DNA of 64,000 nt from a bacterium (lineage in GTDB: Bacteria; Oederibacteriota; CAKKQC01). The stretch is taken from contig CAKKQC010000010.1 of NCBI GenBank assembly GCA_919901855.1, forward strand, positions 1 to 64,000, written 5' to 3'. The notes under the pieces were generated by a model, which worked only from the letters and a program-made list of their open reading frames with translations, was not told the DNA's origin and searched no databases. This document shows, piece by piece, positions 34,312 to 42,307 of this stretch. Every line of letters begins with the position of its first letter. Position 1 is the stretch's first letter. The position numbers were made by a program, and so were the translations under genes.

Positions 34312-34317
34312 TAGCGT
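34312..34317 (+). promoter_or_regulatory. Extended -10 of rmuC
   Basis: TGG followed by TAGCGT (34312-34317), seven bases before ATG 34325; no Shine-Dalgarno. Confidence 0.35.
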
Positions 34318-34324
34318 AACGGCG

Positions 34325-35494
34325 ATGGGCTGGATGGCCGGATTCGCGGTCGCGGTCGTGGCGGCGCTCGCACTGGGCGTCCTGTGGTGGCGCACGGAAG
34401 GCGCCGCAGCGGCGCTGCGCGCCGAGCACGAGGCGCTCAAGGCGCACCGCGAGGCCGACGCCGACAAGCTCGCCTGGATCGACCGGGCCCAGGCCGAACT
34501 GCGGGAAGCCTTCGAAGCGCTCGCGGCGCGCGCGATTCGCGAGAACGGGGCCCAGATGGTCGGGGACGCGGAGAGGGTCGTCAAGCCGCTGAAAGAGACC
34601 CTCGACCGGCTCGAGGGCCACGTCCGGGACCTCGAGACGAAGCGGGCGGGCGCGTACGGGGAGCTGCTGAACCAGCTCGGGAGCCTCCAGTCGGCGAACG
34701 CCGAGTTGACGCGCACGACGGCGACCCTGTCGCAGTCCCTGCGCTCTTCGGGCGTCCGGGGCCGGTGGGGCGAGCTGCAACTCAAGCGGGTGGTCGAGCT
34801 GGCCGGGTTGCAGGTGCACGTGGACTTCGTCGAACAGGAGGCCCGGGGCGAGGGGCGGCCCGACATGATCGTCAAGCTGCCGGGCGGCGGCGAGCTCCCC
34901 GTGGACGCGAAGGCCCCGATGGACGCCTACCTCGACGCGCTGGCGGCGACCGACGACGCCGCGCGGAGCGCCAAGCTCGACGCCCACGCCGAGGCGATCC
35001 GGCGGCGGCTCAAGGAACTGGGGGACAAGGTCTACTGGAAGCAGTTCCGGCAGGCCCCGGAGTTCGTGGCCATGTTCGTCCCCGTCGAATCCTGCCTCTC
35101 GGCCGCCTTCGAGCGCGACCCCGGCCTGCTCGAGTTCGCCATGTCCCGCCAGGTGCTCCTCGTGACCCCCGTTACCCTCCTGGCACTCCTCAAGACCGTC
35201 GCCTGGGGATGGCAGCAACAACACGTCGCCGCGAACGTTCTGCAGATCGAGGAGCTGTGCCGCGAGTTCTACGGCCGGCTCCAGCCGTTCTTGGCCAGGT
35301 TCGCGGAAACGGGGAAGAAGCTCGATCAGGCCGTGGAATCCTACAATGCCACGGTCGGGTCGGTGACCGACCGGGTGCTCCCTGCGGTGCGACGGCTCAA
35401 GGAGTTGGGCGCCGGCGCGGAGGAGCCCCCGGAGGCGAAGACGATCGAGCACCGCCCCCGCAGGGCCGAGGGGACCGGGGACAGCCGGGGCTGA
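34325..35494 (+). CDS. rmuC: RmuC family DNA recombination protein
   Basis: The 389-residue protein has an N-terminal membrane anchor (WMAGFAVAVVAALALGVLWW) and a long helical, coiled-coil-prone region rich in Ala/Glu/Leu/Arg (about 25-150). The RmuC nuclease-like domain follows: RGRWGELQLKRVVELAGL, GRPDMIVKLPGGGELPVDAKAP, MFVPVESCLSAAF and LVTPVTLLALLKTVAWGWQQ are all family signatures. RmuC limits inversion at short inverted repeats in E. coli, which is of note in a region with many short palindromes. It is monocistronic, with tRNA-Glu downstream. Confidence 0.9.
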   Translation: MGWMAGFAVAVVAALALGVLWWRTEGAAAALRAEHEALKAHREADADKLAWIDRAQAELREAFEALAARAIRENGAQMVGDAERVVKPLKETLDRLEGHVRDLETKRAGAYGELLNQLGSLQSANAELTRTTATLSQSLRSSGVRGRWGELQLKRVVELAGLQVHVDFVEQEARGEGRPDMIVKLPGGGELPVDAKAPMDAYLDALAATDDAARSAKLDAHAEAIRRRLKELGDKVYWKQFRQAPEFVAMFVPVESCLSAAFERDPGLLEFAMSRQVLLVTPVTLLALLKTVAWGWQQQHVAANVLQIEELCREFYGRLQPFLARFAETGKKLDQAVESYNATVGSVTDRVLPAVRRLKELGAGAEEPPEAKTIEHRPRRAEGTGDSRG

Positions 35495-35505
35495 CGATTG
35501 CCGAG

Positions 35506-35535
35506 GTGACGGGGCACGAGCCGTTCGGTTACAAT
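35506..35535 (+). promoter_or_regulatory. Sigma-70-type promoter of tRNA-Glu
   Basis: GTGACG (35506-35511), 18 bases, TACAAT (35530-35535), with the mature tRNA 5' end 20 bases further on. Confidence 0.5.
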
Positions 35536-35555
35536 GTCCGTGTCCGCTTTTAGAC

Positions 35556-35628
35556 GCCCCCATCGTCTAGTGGCCCAGGACATCTGGTTCTCAGCCAGGA
35601 GACCGGGGTTCGACTCCCCGTGGGGGTA
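35556..35628 (+). tRNA. tRNA-Glu (anticodon CTC)
   Basis: A 73-base cloverleaf. The acceptor GCCCCCA pairs with TGGGGGT, with a G1:U72 wobble. The D-arm TCGTCTAGTGGCCCAGGAC is nearly that of E. coli tRNA-Glu. The anticodon stem TCTGG/CCAGG carries loop TTCTCAG with CTC at 35590-35592. The T-arm is CGGGG-TTCGACT-CCCCG. The discriminator is A and CCA is not encoded. Glutamyl-tRNA is also the substrate of HemA, encoded at 56190. Confidence 0.95.
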
Positions 35629-35644
35629 GGCTTGCGTGATGTGA

Positions 35645-35652
35645 TTTTTTTT
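35645..35652 (+). terminator. T8 run after tRNA-Glu
   Basis: Eight consecutive T stand out in this GC-rich DNA, 16 bases after the tRNA. No separate hairpin precedes them, so termination would have to rely on the tRNA structure itself. Confidence 0.35.
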
Positions 35653-35671
35653 CGGGATTGAGGTGGCCCAC

Positions 35672-36400
35672 ATGAGCCAGGTGACAATCGCGAAGTACGC
35701 GTACCGGGGGATGGACGTCGAGATCAGCTCCGGCGTATTCCAGCCCAACCGTACCACGGAACTCCTGCTGGACGCCGTTCTGGGGGAGGATCTCTCGGGC
35801 AAGAGCGTGCTCGACCTCGGGTGCGGGTCCGGCGTGGTCGGCCTCGCCGTGCGCAGCTTTTCGAAGGCCCGCGATGTCGCGGGGTCCGACATCTCGGTCA
35901 AGGCGGTCGAATGCGCCAAGGCGAACGCCAGGCGCCTCGGGCTCGAGATCGACCACCGGGAGGGGAGCATGTTCGATCCCTGGGCCGGCCGGATGTTCGA
36001 CGTGATCGCCGACGACGTGTCGGGCGTCGCGGAGCCGATCGCGCGCATCACGCCCTGGTATCCGCCCGAGATCGTGTGCGACGCGGGCCTGGACGGCACC
36101 ATCAACTCGATAAGGATGCTCGAGGCGGCCCGGTCGCATCTCAAGCCCGGCGGCGTCATCTTCCTGCCGACCGTGTCCCTGTCCAACGAGGCCAAGATCC
36201 TCGAGGTGGCGCGGAAGCTCTACCATCAGGTCCAACTCCTGCTGAAGAAGAGCTGGCCGTTCCGGGAGGACATCTGGCAGAAGGTCGCCGCGAACGGGGC
36301 GTGCAAGCGGCTGATCGAAGAGGGCATCATCAAGGTCGTGCCGCGGGGGAGCCGGATGCTCTGGGACACGAGCGTCTACAAGGTCTGCCTGAACCCGTGA
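35672..36400 (+). CDS. SAM-dependent methyltransferase (HemK/PrmA-like)
   Basis: The 242-residue class I methyltransferase has motif I SVLDLGCGSGVVGLAV, an acidic post-I strand (AGSDISVKAVECAKANA), and DVIADDVSGVAEP where protein-glutamine or ribosomal methyltransferases carry NPPY. The NPPY-type motif is therefore missing and the substrate is unclear. The N-terminus (ISSGVFQPNRTTELLLDAVL) is like that of HemK/PrmC-related small-molecule or protein methylases. ATG 35672 is chosen over GTG 35663 because GAGGTG (35660-35665) is a good ribosome binding site for it. The stop overlaps the asd GTG, so it heads an asd-thrS-nfo unit. Confidence 0.72.
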   Translation: MSQVTIAKYAYRGMDVEISSGVFQPNRTTELLLDAVLGEDLSGKSVLDLGCGSGVVGLAVRSFSKARDVAGSDISVKAVECAKANARRLGLEIDHREGSMFDPWAGRMFDVIADDVSGVAEPIARITPWYPPEIVCDAGLDGTINSIRMLEAARSHLKPGGVIFLPTVSLSNEAKILEVARKLYHQVQLLLKKSWPFREDIWQKVAANGACKRLIEEGIIKVVPRGSRMLWDTSVYKVCLNP

Positions 36401-37440
36401 GTTCGCCGCGGCCGGTCCGTGTCGCCGTCCTCGGCGCCACGGGCGCCGTGGGAACCGAGATGCTCCGCGTCCTGGAGCAGCGCAAGTTCCCCGTCGCCTC
36501 GTTGCGCGCGCTCGCGTCCGAGCGCTCCGCCGGCCGCCGTCTGCCGTTCGCGGGTGGCGAGGTGACCGTCGAACCCGTCGGTCCCGCCTCTTTCCAGGGC
36601 ATCGACCTCGCGATCTTCTCCGCGGGCGCCACCGCGAGCAAGCAGTGGGCGCCGATCGCGGTGCGTTCCGGCGCCACCGTCGTGGACAACTCCAGCGGGT
36701 GGCGGACCGACCCCAAGGTGCCGCTCGTAGTGCCCGAGGTGAACGCGCGCGCCCTGGAATGGCACGGAGGGATCATCGCCAACCCCAACTGCTCGACCAT
36801 CCAGATGGTCGTCGCGCTCAAGCCCCTGCACGACGCGGCGAAGATCCGGCGCGTGATCGTTTCGACCTACCAGGCGGTTTCGGGCAAGAGCGGCCGCGCG
36901 ATGGCGGAGCTGACCGAGGCCACCCGGGCCGTGCTGGACGGCAGGACGCCGCCCGCCGTGCTCTTCCCGAAACCCATGGGATTCAACGTCTCCTTCGACT
37001 GGCCGTTCGCCGAGAACGGGTTCACCGAGGAGGAGATGAAGATGACCAAGGAGACGGTCAAGATCATGGAGGACACCTCCATCAAGGTGACCGCGACCAC
37101 CGCGCGCGTGCCCGTCTACCGGGGCCACGCCGAGGCCGTCTACATCGAGACCGAACGACGGCTGTCGGCGGCGGCGGCGCGCGAGCTCCTGGCGAAGGCG
37201 CCGGGCGTCGTCGTCCAGGACGACCCCGCGACCAAGACCTGGCCGTCCCCGCGCGAGGCGGAGGGCCGGGGCGAGGTCTTCGTGGGGCGCATCCGCGAGG
37301 ACCACGCGCAGGACCGGGCGCTGTGGCTCTGGGTCGTCTCCGACAACCTGCTCAAGGGCGCGGCCCTGAACGCCGTCCAGATCGGCGAGATCCTGCTGGC
37401 GAAGGGCATGTTCAAGCCGAAACAGCCTCTGTTCGTCTAG
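36397..37440 (+). CDS. asd: Aspartate-semialdehyde dehydrogenase
   Basis: It converts aspartyl-phosphate to aspartate semialdehyde with NADPH, feeding lysine/diaminopimelate, threonine and methionine synthesis. The 347-residue product has the cofactor motif VAVLGATGAVGTEML, the SAGATASKQWAP and VVDNSSGWR strands, the catalytic Cys132 in NPNCSTIQ, and the STYQAVSGKSGRAMAEL and RVPVYRGHAEAVYIE segments with the conserved Arg/His. GTG 36397 overlaps the methyltransferase stop (GTGA), and thrS starts four bases after its end. Having an aspartate-family enzyme next to threonyl-tRNA synthetase is suggestive but may be chance. Confidence 0.93.
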   Translation: MSSPRPVRVAVLGATGAVGTEMLRVLEQRKFPVASLRALASERSAGRRLPFAGGEVTVEPVGPASFQGIDLAIFSAGATASKQWAPIAVRSGATVVDNSSGWRTDPKVPLVVPEVNARALEWHGGIIANPNCSTIQMVVALKPLHDAAKIRRVIVSTYQAVSGKSGRAMAELTEATRAVLDGRTPPAVLFPKPMGFNVSFDWPFAENGFTEEEMKMTKETVKIMEDTSIKVTATTARVPVYRGHAEAVYIETERRLSAAAARELLAKAPGVVVQDDPATKTWPSPREAEGRGEVFVGRIREDHAQDRALWLWVVSDNLLKGAALNAVQIGEILLAKGMFKPKQPLFV

Positions 37441-37444
37441 CGAC

Positions 37445-39208
37445 ATGGCCGACCAGGTAGTTCCGTTCTCGAATCCAGCGGGCCGGGAGCTCTTCTGGCA
37501 CAGCGCCTCCCACCTCATGGCGCAGGCGGTCAAGGAGCTCTGGCCCGGGGCGTTCCTGACCATCGGCCCGGCGGTCGATGACGGGTTCTACTACGACGTC
37601 GATTTCCCCGCGCCCATCACGGAGGCGGACTTGCCGCGGATCGAGGCCCGGATGCACGAGATCGTGGACCGCGACAGCCCCATCGTGCGGCGCGAGATGC
37701 CGAAGTCGGAAGCCCTCGAGTTCTTCCGGGCGCGCGGCGACACCTACAAGGTCGAGATCCTGAACGAGATCCCGGACGCGACCGTGAGCCTCTACGAGCA
37801 GGGCGGGTTCGTCGACCTCTGCCGCGGCCCGCACGTGCCTTCGACCGGCGCGCTCAAGGCGTTCAAGATCACGTCGATCGCGGGCGCGTACTGGCGCGGC
37901 GACGAGCACAACAAGATGCTGACGCGGCTCTACGGCGTCGCGTTCCCGACGCAGGCCCAGCTCGACGAGCACCTGAAGCTCCTGGAAGAGGCGAAGAAGC
38001 GCGACCACCGCGTCCTGGGCCGCGACCTCGACCTGTTCTCGTTCCACGAGGAGATGGGGCCGGGCTTGCCGGTTCTGCACCCGAAGGGGGCGATCATCCG
38101 GCGGGTGATCGAGGACTTCTGGCGCGAAGAGCACGCCAGGAACGGGTACGAGACGATCTTCTCGCCGCACATCGGAAAGGCCACGCTCTGGGAGACCTCG
38201 GGGCACCTCGGGTTCTACAAGGACTCCATGTACGCGCCGCTCGAGATCGAGGGGCAGAAGTACTACCTCAAGCCCATGAACTGCCCGTTCCACATGCTCG
38301 CCTACAACAACCGGCAGCATTCGTACCGGGAACTCCCCATCAGGTACTGCGAGCTCGGGACCGTGTATCGCTACGAGCGCAGCGGCGTCCTGCACGGCCT
38401 CCTGCGCGTGCGCGGGTTCACCCAGGACGACGCCCACATCTTCATGCGGCCCGACCAGGTCGACGCGGAGGTGACCCAGGTCCTGAAGTTCGTCCTGTTC
38501 ATGCTCCGCACGTTCGGGTTCGCCGAATTCGACGTCTATCTCTCGACCCGGCCCGAAGGGCGCGTCGGGACCGAGGCGATGTGGGACACCGCGGAGGGCG
38601 TCCTCCTCCACGCGCTCGACGAGGCCCGGAAGGCCGGGCTCATCTCGTCGTTCACCGAGGACAAGGGGGGCGGGGTGTTCTACGGCCCCAAGATCGACGT
38701 CAAGGTCAAGGACGCGCTTGGCCATGCGTGGCAGTGCTCGACGATCCAGGTGGACTTCAACCTGCCCGAGCGGTTCGACCTGACCTACATCGCCGAGGAC
38801 GGGAGCAAGCAGCGGCTGGTCATGGTCCACCGGGCCCTCCTGGGCTCGATCGACCGGTTCATGGGCGCCCTGATCGAGCACTATGCCGGCGCCTTCCCGC
38901 TCTGGCTGGCGCCCGTGCAGGCCCGCGTTCTCACCATCACGTCGGACCTCGAGGCGTACGGTCGCGGGATCGTGGACCAGCTCAAAGCCGCGGGGATCCG
39001 GGCGGAGGGGAACTACTCGCCGGAGAAGATCGGACACAAGATCCGGGCCGCCGAGCTCGAGAAGGTCCCCTACATGCTCGTCGTGGGGAAGCGCGAGGCC
39101 GCCGACGGCAAGGTCGCCGTCCGGAAGAAGGGCAAGGGGGACGAGGGAGTGGCCGTGGTGGCCGACGTCGTCGCCCGGCTGGCCGGGGAGGCGCGGGAAC
39201 GCCGCTGA
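37445..39208 (+). CDS. thrS: Threonyl-tRNA synthetase lacking the TGS domain
   Basis: The 587-residue class II synthetase charges tRNA-Thr. It starts directly with the N2 editing domain (HSASHLMAQAV, giving HxxxH, with DDGFYYDVDF); the ~60-residue TGS domain found at the front of most bacterial ThrRS (~640 residues) is absent. The catalytic core has motif 1 (MGPGLPVLHPKGAIIRRVIE), the zinc Cys280 in KPMNCPFHML, motif 2 (RYCELGTVYRYERSGVLHGLLRVRGF) and motif 3 (MVHRALLGSIDRF). The C-terminal anticodon-binding domain is complete (LAPVQARVLTI). ATG 37445 follows the asd stop by four bases. Confidence 0.94.
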   Translation: MADQVVPFSNPAGRELFWHSASHLMAQAVKELWPGAFLTIGPAVDDGFYYDVDFPAPITEADLPRIEARMHEIVDRDSPIVRREMPKSEALEFFRARGDTYKVEILNEIPDATVSLYEQGGFVDLCRGPHVPSTGALKAFKITSIAGAYWRGDEHNKMLTRLYGVAFPTQAQLDEHLKLLEEAKKRDHRVLGRDLDLFSFHEEMGPGLPVLHPKGAIIRRVIEDFWREEHARNGYETIFSPHIGKATLWETSGHLGFYKDSMYAPLEIEGQKYYLKPMNCPFHMLAYNNRQHSYRELPIRYCELGTVYRYERSGVLHGLLRVRGFTQDDAHIFMRPDQVDAEVTQVLKFVLFMLRTFGFAEFDVYLSTRPEGRVGTEAMWDTAEGVLLHALDEARKAGLISSFTEDKGGGVFYGPKIDVKVKDALGHAWQCSTIQVDFNLPERFDLTYIAEDGSKQRLVMVHRALLGSIDRFMGALIEHYAGAFPLWLAPVQARVLTITSDLEAYGRGIVDQLKAAGIRAEGNYSPEKIGHKIRAAELEKVPYMLVVGKREAADGKVAVRKKGKGDEGVAVVADVVARLAGEARERR

Positions 39209-40065
39209 CCCCCCCCCGCATCGGCTGTCATGTCTCGATCGCGGAAGGCGTCTCGAAGGCGATCGAGCGGGCCGAGGCGCGCGAGTGCGAGTGCATCCAG
39301 ATCTTCACCACCTCGCCGCGCGTGTGGGCGCACGCCACGCACGCCGCGGAAGAGGTCGCGGGGTTCCGCGCCGGCGTGGCCCGCCTCGGGCTCGTGCCGA
39401 TCGTCGTGCACGCGAGCTATCTCCTGAACATGGCGTCGCCGGACGAGGGTCTCCGCGCGAGGAGCGTGGCCCTCCTGAGCGCGACCGCGCGGTGGTCGGC
39501 CGAGCTCGGCGCGTCCGCGGTCGTGATCCATCCCGGCTCGTGCGCCGATTTCGACGGCGGCGGGTGCGTGTCGCGGGTGGCGGAGACGCTCCGCGCGGCG
39601 TTTGCCGAGTGGCCCGCGGGCGTCGCGCTCGCGCTCGAGCAGTCCGCGGGCGGTCCCACCACGGTCGGGGGCCGGTTCGAGCACCTCATGGACATCATCG
39701 CCGCGCTCGGCGGCGACGCCCGGCTCCGGGTCTGGCTCGACACCGCGCACGCGTTCAGCGCGGGGTACGATCTCGCGCACCCCGAGGGGATCGACCGGCT
39801 GGTCGCGGACGTCCGGCGGACGGCGGGCTGGGACCGCGTCGCCGGCGTCCACGCGAACGACTCGAAGGAGCCCCTGGGCTCTCGCCGGGACCGCCACGAG
39901 AACATCGGCGAGGGGCTGATCGGGCGCGAGGGGTTCCGGCTCCTGCTGCGGCACGAGGCCTTCCGGGGCCTGCCGTTCCTGCTCGAGACGCCCGGATTCG
40001 ACGGGGAAGGGCCGGATCTCGAGAACATGACCCGGCTCAAGCAGTTGAGGGACGCAACAGGTTAA
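39205..40065 (+). CDS. nfo: Endonuclease IV (AP endonuclease), probable CTG start
   Basis: This base-excision-repair enzyme of 286 residues cuts DNA at abasic sites. The TIM-barrel metal ligands are all seen: His in GCHVSIAEG and VHASYLLN, Glu in LEQSAGG, Asp/His in WLDTAHAFSAGYD, His in GVHANDSKEPLGSRRDRHENIGEG, and Glu in LLETPGF. Homologues begin just before RIGCHVS, where no ATG, GTG or TTG exists in frame; the CTG at 39205 overlaps the thrS stop as CTGA and is the best start. A run of nine C (39209-39217) directly follows, so a sequencing indel is an alternative explanation. It is last in the asd-thrS unit. Confidence 0.88.
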   Translation: MTPPRIGCHVSIAEGVSKAIERAEARECECIQIFTTSPRVWAHATHAAEEVAGFRAGVARLGLVPIVVHASYLLNMASPDEGLRARSVALLSATARWSAELGASAVVIHPGSCADFDGGGCVSRVAETLRAAFAEWPAGVALALEQSAGGPTTVGGRFEHLMDIIAALGGDARLRVWLDTAHAFSAGYDLAHPEGIDRLVADVRRTAGWDRVAGVHANDSKEPLGSRRDRHENIGEGLIGREGFRLLLRHEAFRGLPFLLETPGFDGEGPDLENMTRLKQLRDATG

Positions 40066-40068
40066 TAT
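40063..40068 (+). promoter_or_regulatory. -10-like box of the beta-helix gene
   Basis: TAATAT overlaps the nfo stop (TAA, 40063-40065) and lies nine bases before ATG 40078; no clear -35. Confidence 0.35.
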
Positions 40069-40077
40069 GGGGCAACC

Positions 40078-42288
40078 ATGAACCTACGATTTGCGGTGTC
40101 CGCCTGCCTGCTCATCGCCTCCACCGCCCACGCCGCCCCGGTTGCGGACGCAACTGCCCGCGCGGTCGTCACCGGCACCACGCTTCCGCTGATCACCGAC
40201 GGCGCGACCGTGAAGGCCGGGGACAAGAAACAGGAGGCGCTCGAGATTCCGTTCAACCTTCCGACGCGCGGGGTCTGGTACCTCTGGTTGCGCGTCACCG
40301 CGAAGTCGGGGAGCAACAGCGTGCTCACCTACGCGCTCGACGGGAAGGGCTACCGGAGCGCCCGGGGCCGGATCACGGTCCAGCCTTCGGCGAAGTCCCA
40401 GTGGCTCTCGCATTCGGACTACCGGGAGTTCAACGCCGAGGTGCACGCGGACGCGCCCGGCGAGCACGTGCTCCGGATCCGGGCCGAGTACGGCGAGGTC
40501 TCAATCGAGAAGGTCGCGCTCACGCTCTACTTCTCCGCGAAGCCGGCCGGCGACACGCTGGACCATGCCGGCGACCCGGGCGAAGGCCAGGCGGTCTTCC
40601 CCGATGCTCCCAAGCGCGTGGACGGGTTCCGGCCGGACTGGGTTTCGCCGCCGGTCAAGGCCGAGCGCACGTACTACGTCGACGCGGCTGCCGGCGACGA
40701 TGCCCGGGACGGGTTGACGGCGGCGACGGCGTGGAAGTCCTTCCGGAACGTGAACGGCCGCGCATTCCAGCCGGGCGACGCGATCCTCCTCAAGCGCGGG
40801 AGTACCTGGGAAGAGGGACTCTCTCCGGGCGGCTCCGGCACACCGGAGAAGGTGATCACGATTGGGGCGTACGGCGACGGGCCGCGGCCCGTCATCGACG
40901 GCATCAACCGCGATGCGGTCCACCTCGAGGAGCAGTCGTACTGGACGATCCAGGATCTCGAGCTCACGACCGATCCGGCGCATCACCGGTGCGGACTCCG
41001 GGTCGAGACCACGGCGGGCCATCCCCAACCGAAGGGAATCCGGGTCTACAACGTGATCGCGTACGACAACGGCCCGTCCGGCATCTCCGTCGGGAGCAGT
41101 CACGGCGAGGGCAACGGGTACGACGGGGTGGTCATCGAGAACTGCCTCGCCTACGCGAACGACTCGGACGGCATCGTGACATCCGGGAGCGACCAGAACG
41201 GGTGCCGCAACACGGTCATCCGGTACTGCACCGCGTATTCGAACCTCTACGCGGCGGGCATCTGGATCACCTCGGGCGAGAACGGGCTGATCGAGCACTG
41301 CCTCGCCTACAACAACGCCTGCATCAATATCTGGGCCTGGAACGCGATCAACATCACGATGCGGCACTGCGAGGCCTTTCGGGGCCGGACGCCCCGGGAC
41401 GCGGGCGGGTTCGACATCGACTGGAGCGTCGAGGCGAGCACACTCGAGTACTGCTACTCGCACCACAACGAGGGCGTCGGCATCCTGCTCATGGGCGGCG
41501 GCACCGGTACCTACCGCAAGTTCCCGATGGCGAGCCGGTACAACCTCGCCCGGTACAACATTTCGGAGAACGACAACCCCGGCATCGGCATGGTCGAGAC
41601 GTTCGAGGACGGGAAGGTGGTCCACAATCTCGCCATCGCGTCGGGGGCCGGCCGCGACGGGAAGCCGAGGACGGCGATCGACATCTCGGGCTGGCCGGTC
41701 CAGCCCGACTGGGGGTCGGAGGAGCGGCACGGCGGCTGGCCGGCCCGCACCGAGTACTTCGACAACATCTTCATAGGCCGGCACGGGGCCCTGCCCGCGG
41801 CGGTCGACGACTGGGCCGCGACCAGGAAGCACGCAAACGTCTTCGACGCGAACCTGTACTGGCGCGATACGCCGGGAGCGCTGATCCGGTGGGACGGCCG
41901 GCGGAACGGCAATGGGTTCTGGATGGGGACGGAGTCGACCGACCTCAAGCCGGCGGAAGAGTTCGCGTCCCTCGAGGCGTTCCGGAAGAAGACCGGCCAC
42001 GAGCGCCACGGACTCAACGCGGACCCGGGGTTCGCGAACCCGTACCGGGGCGAGTATGGCCGGCTGCCGATGGATTCGTATCGCCTCGCGGCCGGTTCCC
42101 CGGCGGCGAAGGCGGGACGCCCGGTCACGCTCTCGAAGGCGTGGCTGAAGGGACGCGCGAAGTACCTGACGAACACGGGGGCGGAGGCGTACGGCATCCC
42201 GATGGCGCCCGCCGAGGCCGTCGAGGACTTCTGGGGCGAGCCCCTGACGCCGGGATCGTCTCCCGCGATCGGACCCTCCGGCCGATAA
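40078..42288 (+). CDS. Secreted right-handed beta-helix protein
   Basis: The 736-residue protein has a signal peptide (MNLRFAVSACLLIASTAHA). Residues ~25-170 form a jelly-roll or CBM-like domain (TRGVWYLWLRVTAKSG, HVLRIRAEYGEVSIEKV). From about residue 195 comes a parallel beta-helix: TYYVDAAAGDDARDGLTAATAWKS is the usual entry, followed by many rungs with Asn/Gly turns (VIENCLAYANDSDGIVTSG, VIRYCTAYSNLYAAGIWI, LIEHCLAYNNACINIW). The fold is that of pectate lyases and other polysaccharide lyases or hydrolases, but no catalytic set can be assigned. It is likely to bind or cut a polysaccharide outside the cell. It is probably monocistronic. Confidence 0.82.
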   Translation: MNLRFAVSACLLIASTAHAAPVADATARAVVTGTTLPLITDGATVKAGDKKQEALEIPFNLPTRGVWYLWLRVTAKSGSNSVLTYALDGKGYRSARGRITVQPSAKSQWLSHSDYREFNAEVHADAPGEHVLRIRAEYGEVSIEKVALTLYFSAKPAGDTLDHAGDPGEGQAVFPDAPKRVDGFRPDWVSPPVKAERTYYVDAAAGDDARDGLTAATAWKSFRNVNGRAFQPGDAILLKRGSTWEEGLSPGGSGTPEKVITIGAYGDGPRPVIDGINRDAVHLEEQSYWTIQDLELTTDPAHHRCGLRVETTAGHPQPKGIRVYNVIAYDNGPSGISVGSSHGEGNGYDGVVIENCLAYANDSDGIVTSGSDQNGCRNTVIRYCTAYSNLYAAGIWITSGENGLIEHCLAYNNACINIWAWNAINITMRHCEAFRGRTPRDAGGFDIDWSVEASTLEYCYSHHNEGVGILLMGGGTGTYRKFPMASRYNLARYNISENDNPGIGMVETFEDGKVVHNLAIASGAGRDGKPRTAIDISGWPVQPDWGSEERHGGWPARTEYFDNIFIGRHGALPAAVDDWAATRKHANVFDANLYWRDTPGALIRWDGRRNGNGFWMGTESTDLKPAEEFASLEAFRKKTGHERHGLNADPGFANPYRGEYGRLPMDSYRLAAGSPAAKAGRPVTLSKAWLKGRAKYLTNTGAEAYGIPMAPAEAVEDFWGEPLTPGSSPAIGPSGR

Positions 42289-42292
42289 CGCG

Positions 42293-42298
42293 TATCAT
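42293..42298 (+). promoter_or_regulatory. -10-like box of the TldD-like operon
   Basis: TATCAT, nine bases before GTG 42308. The surrounding CGTATCATAG is shared with the divergent promoter at 22832-22841. Confidence 0.35.
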
Positions 42299-42307
42299 AG
42301 GGAGTCC

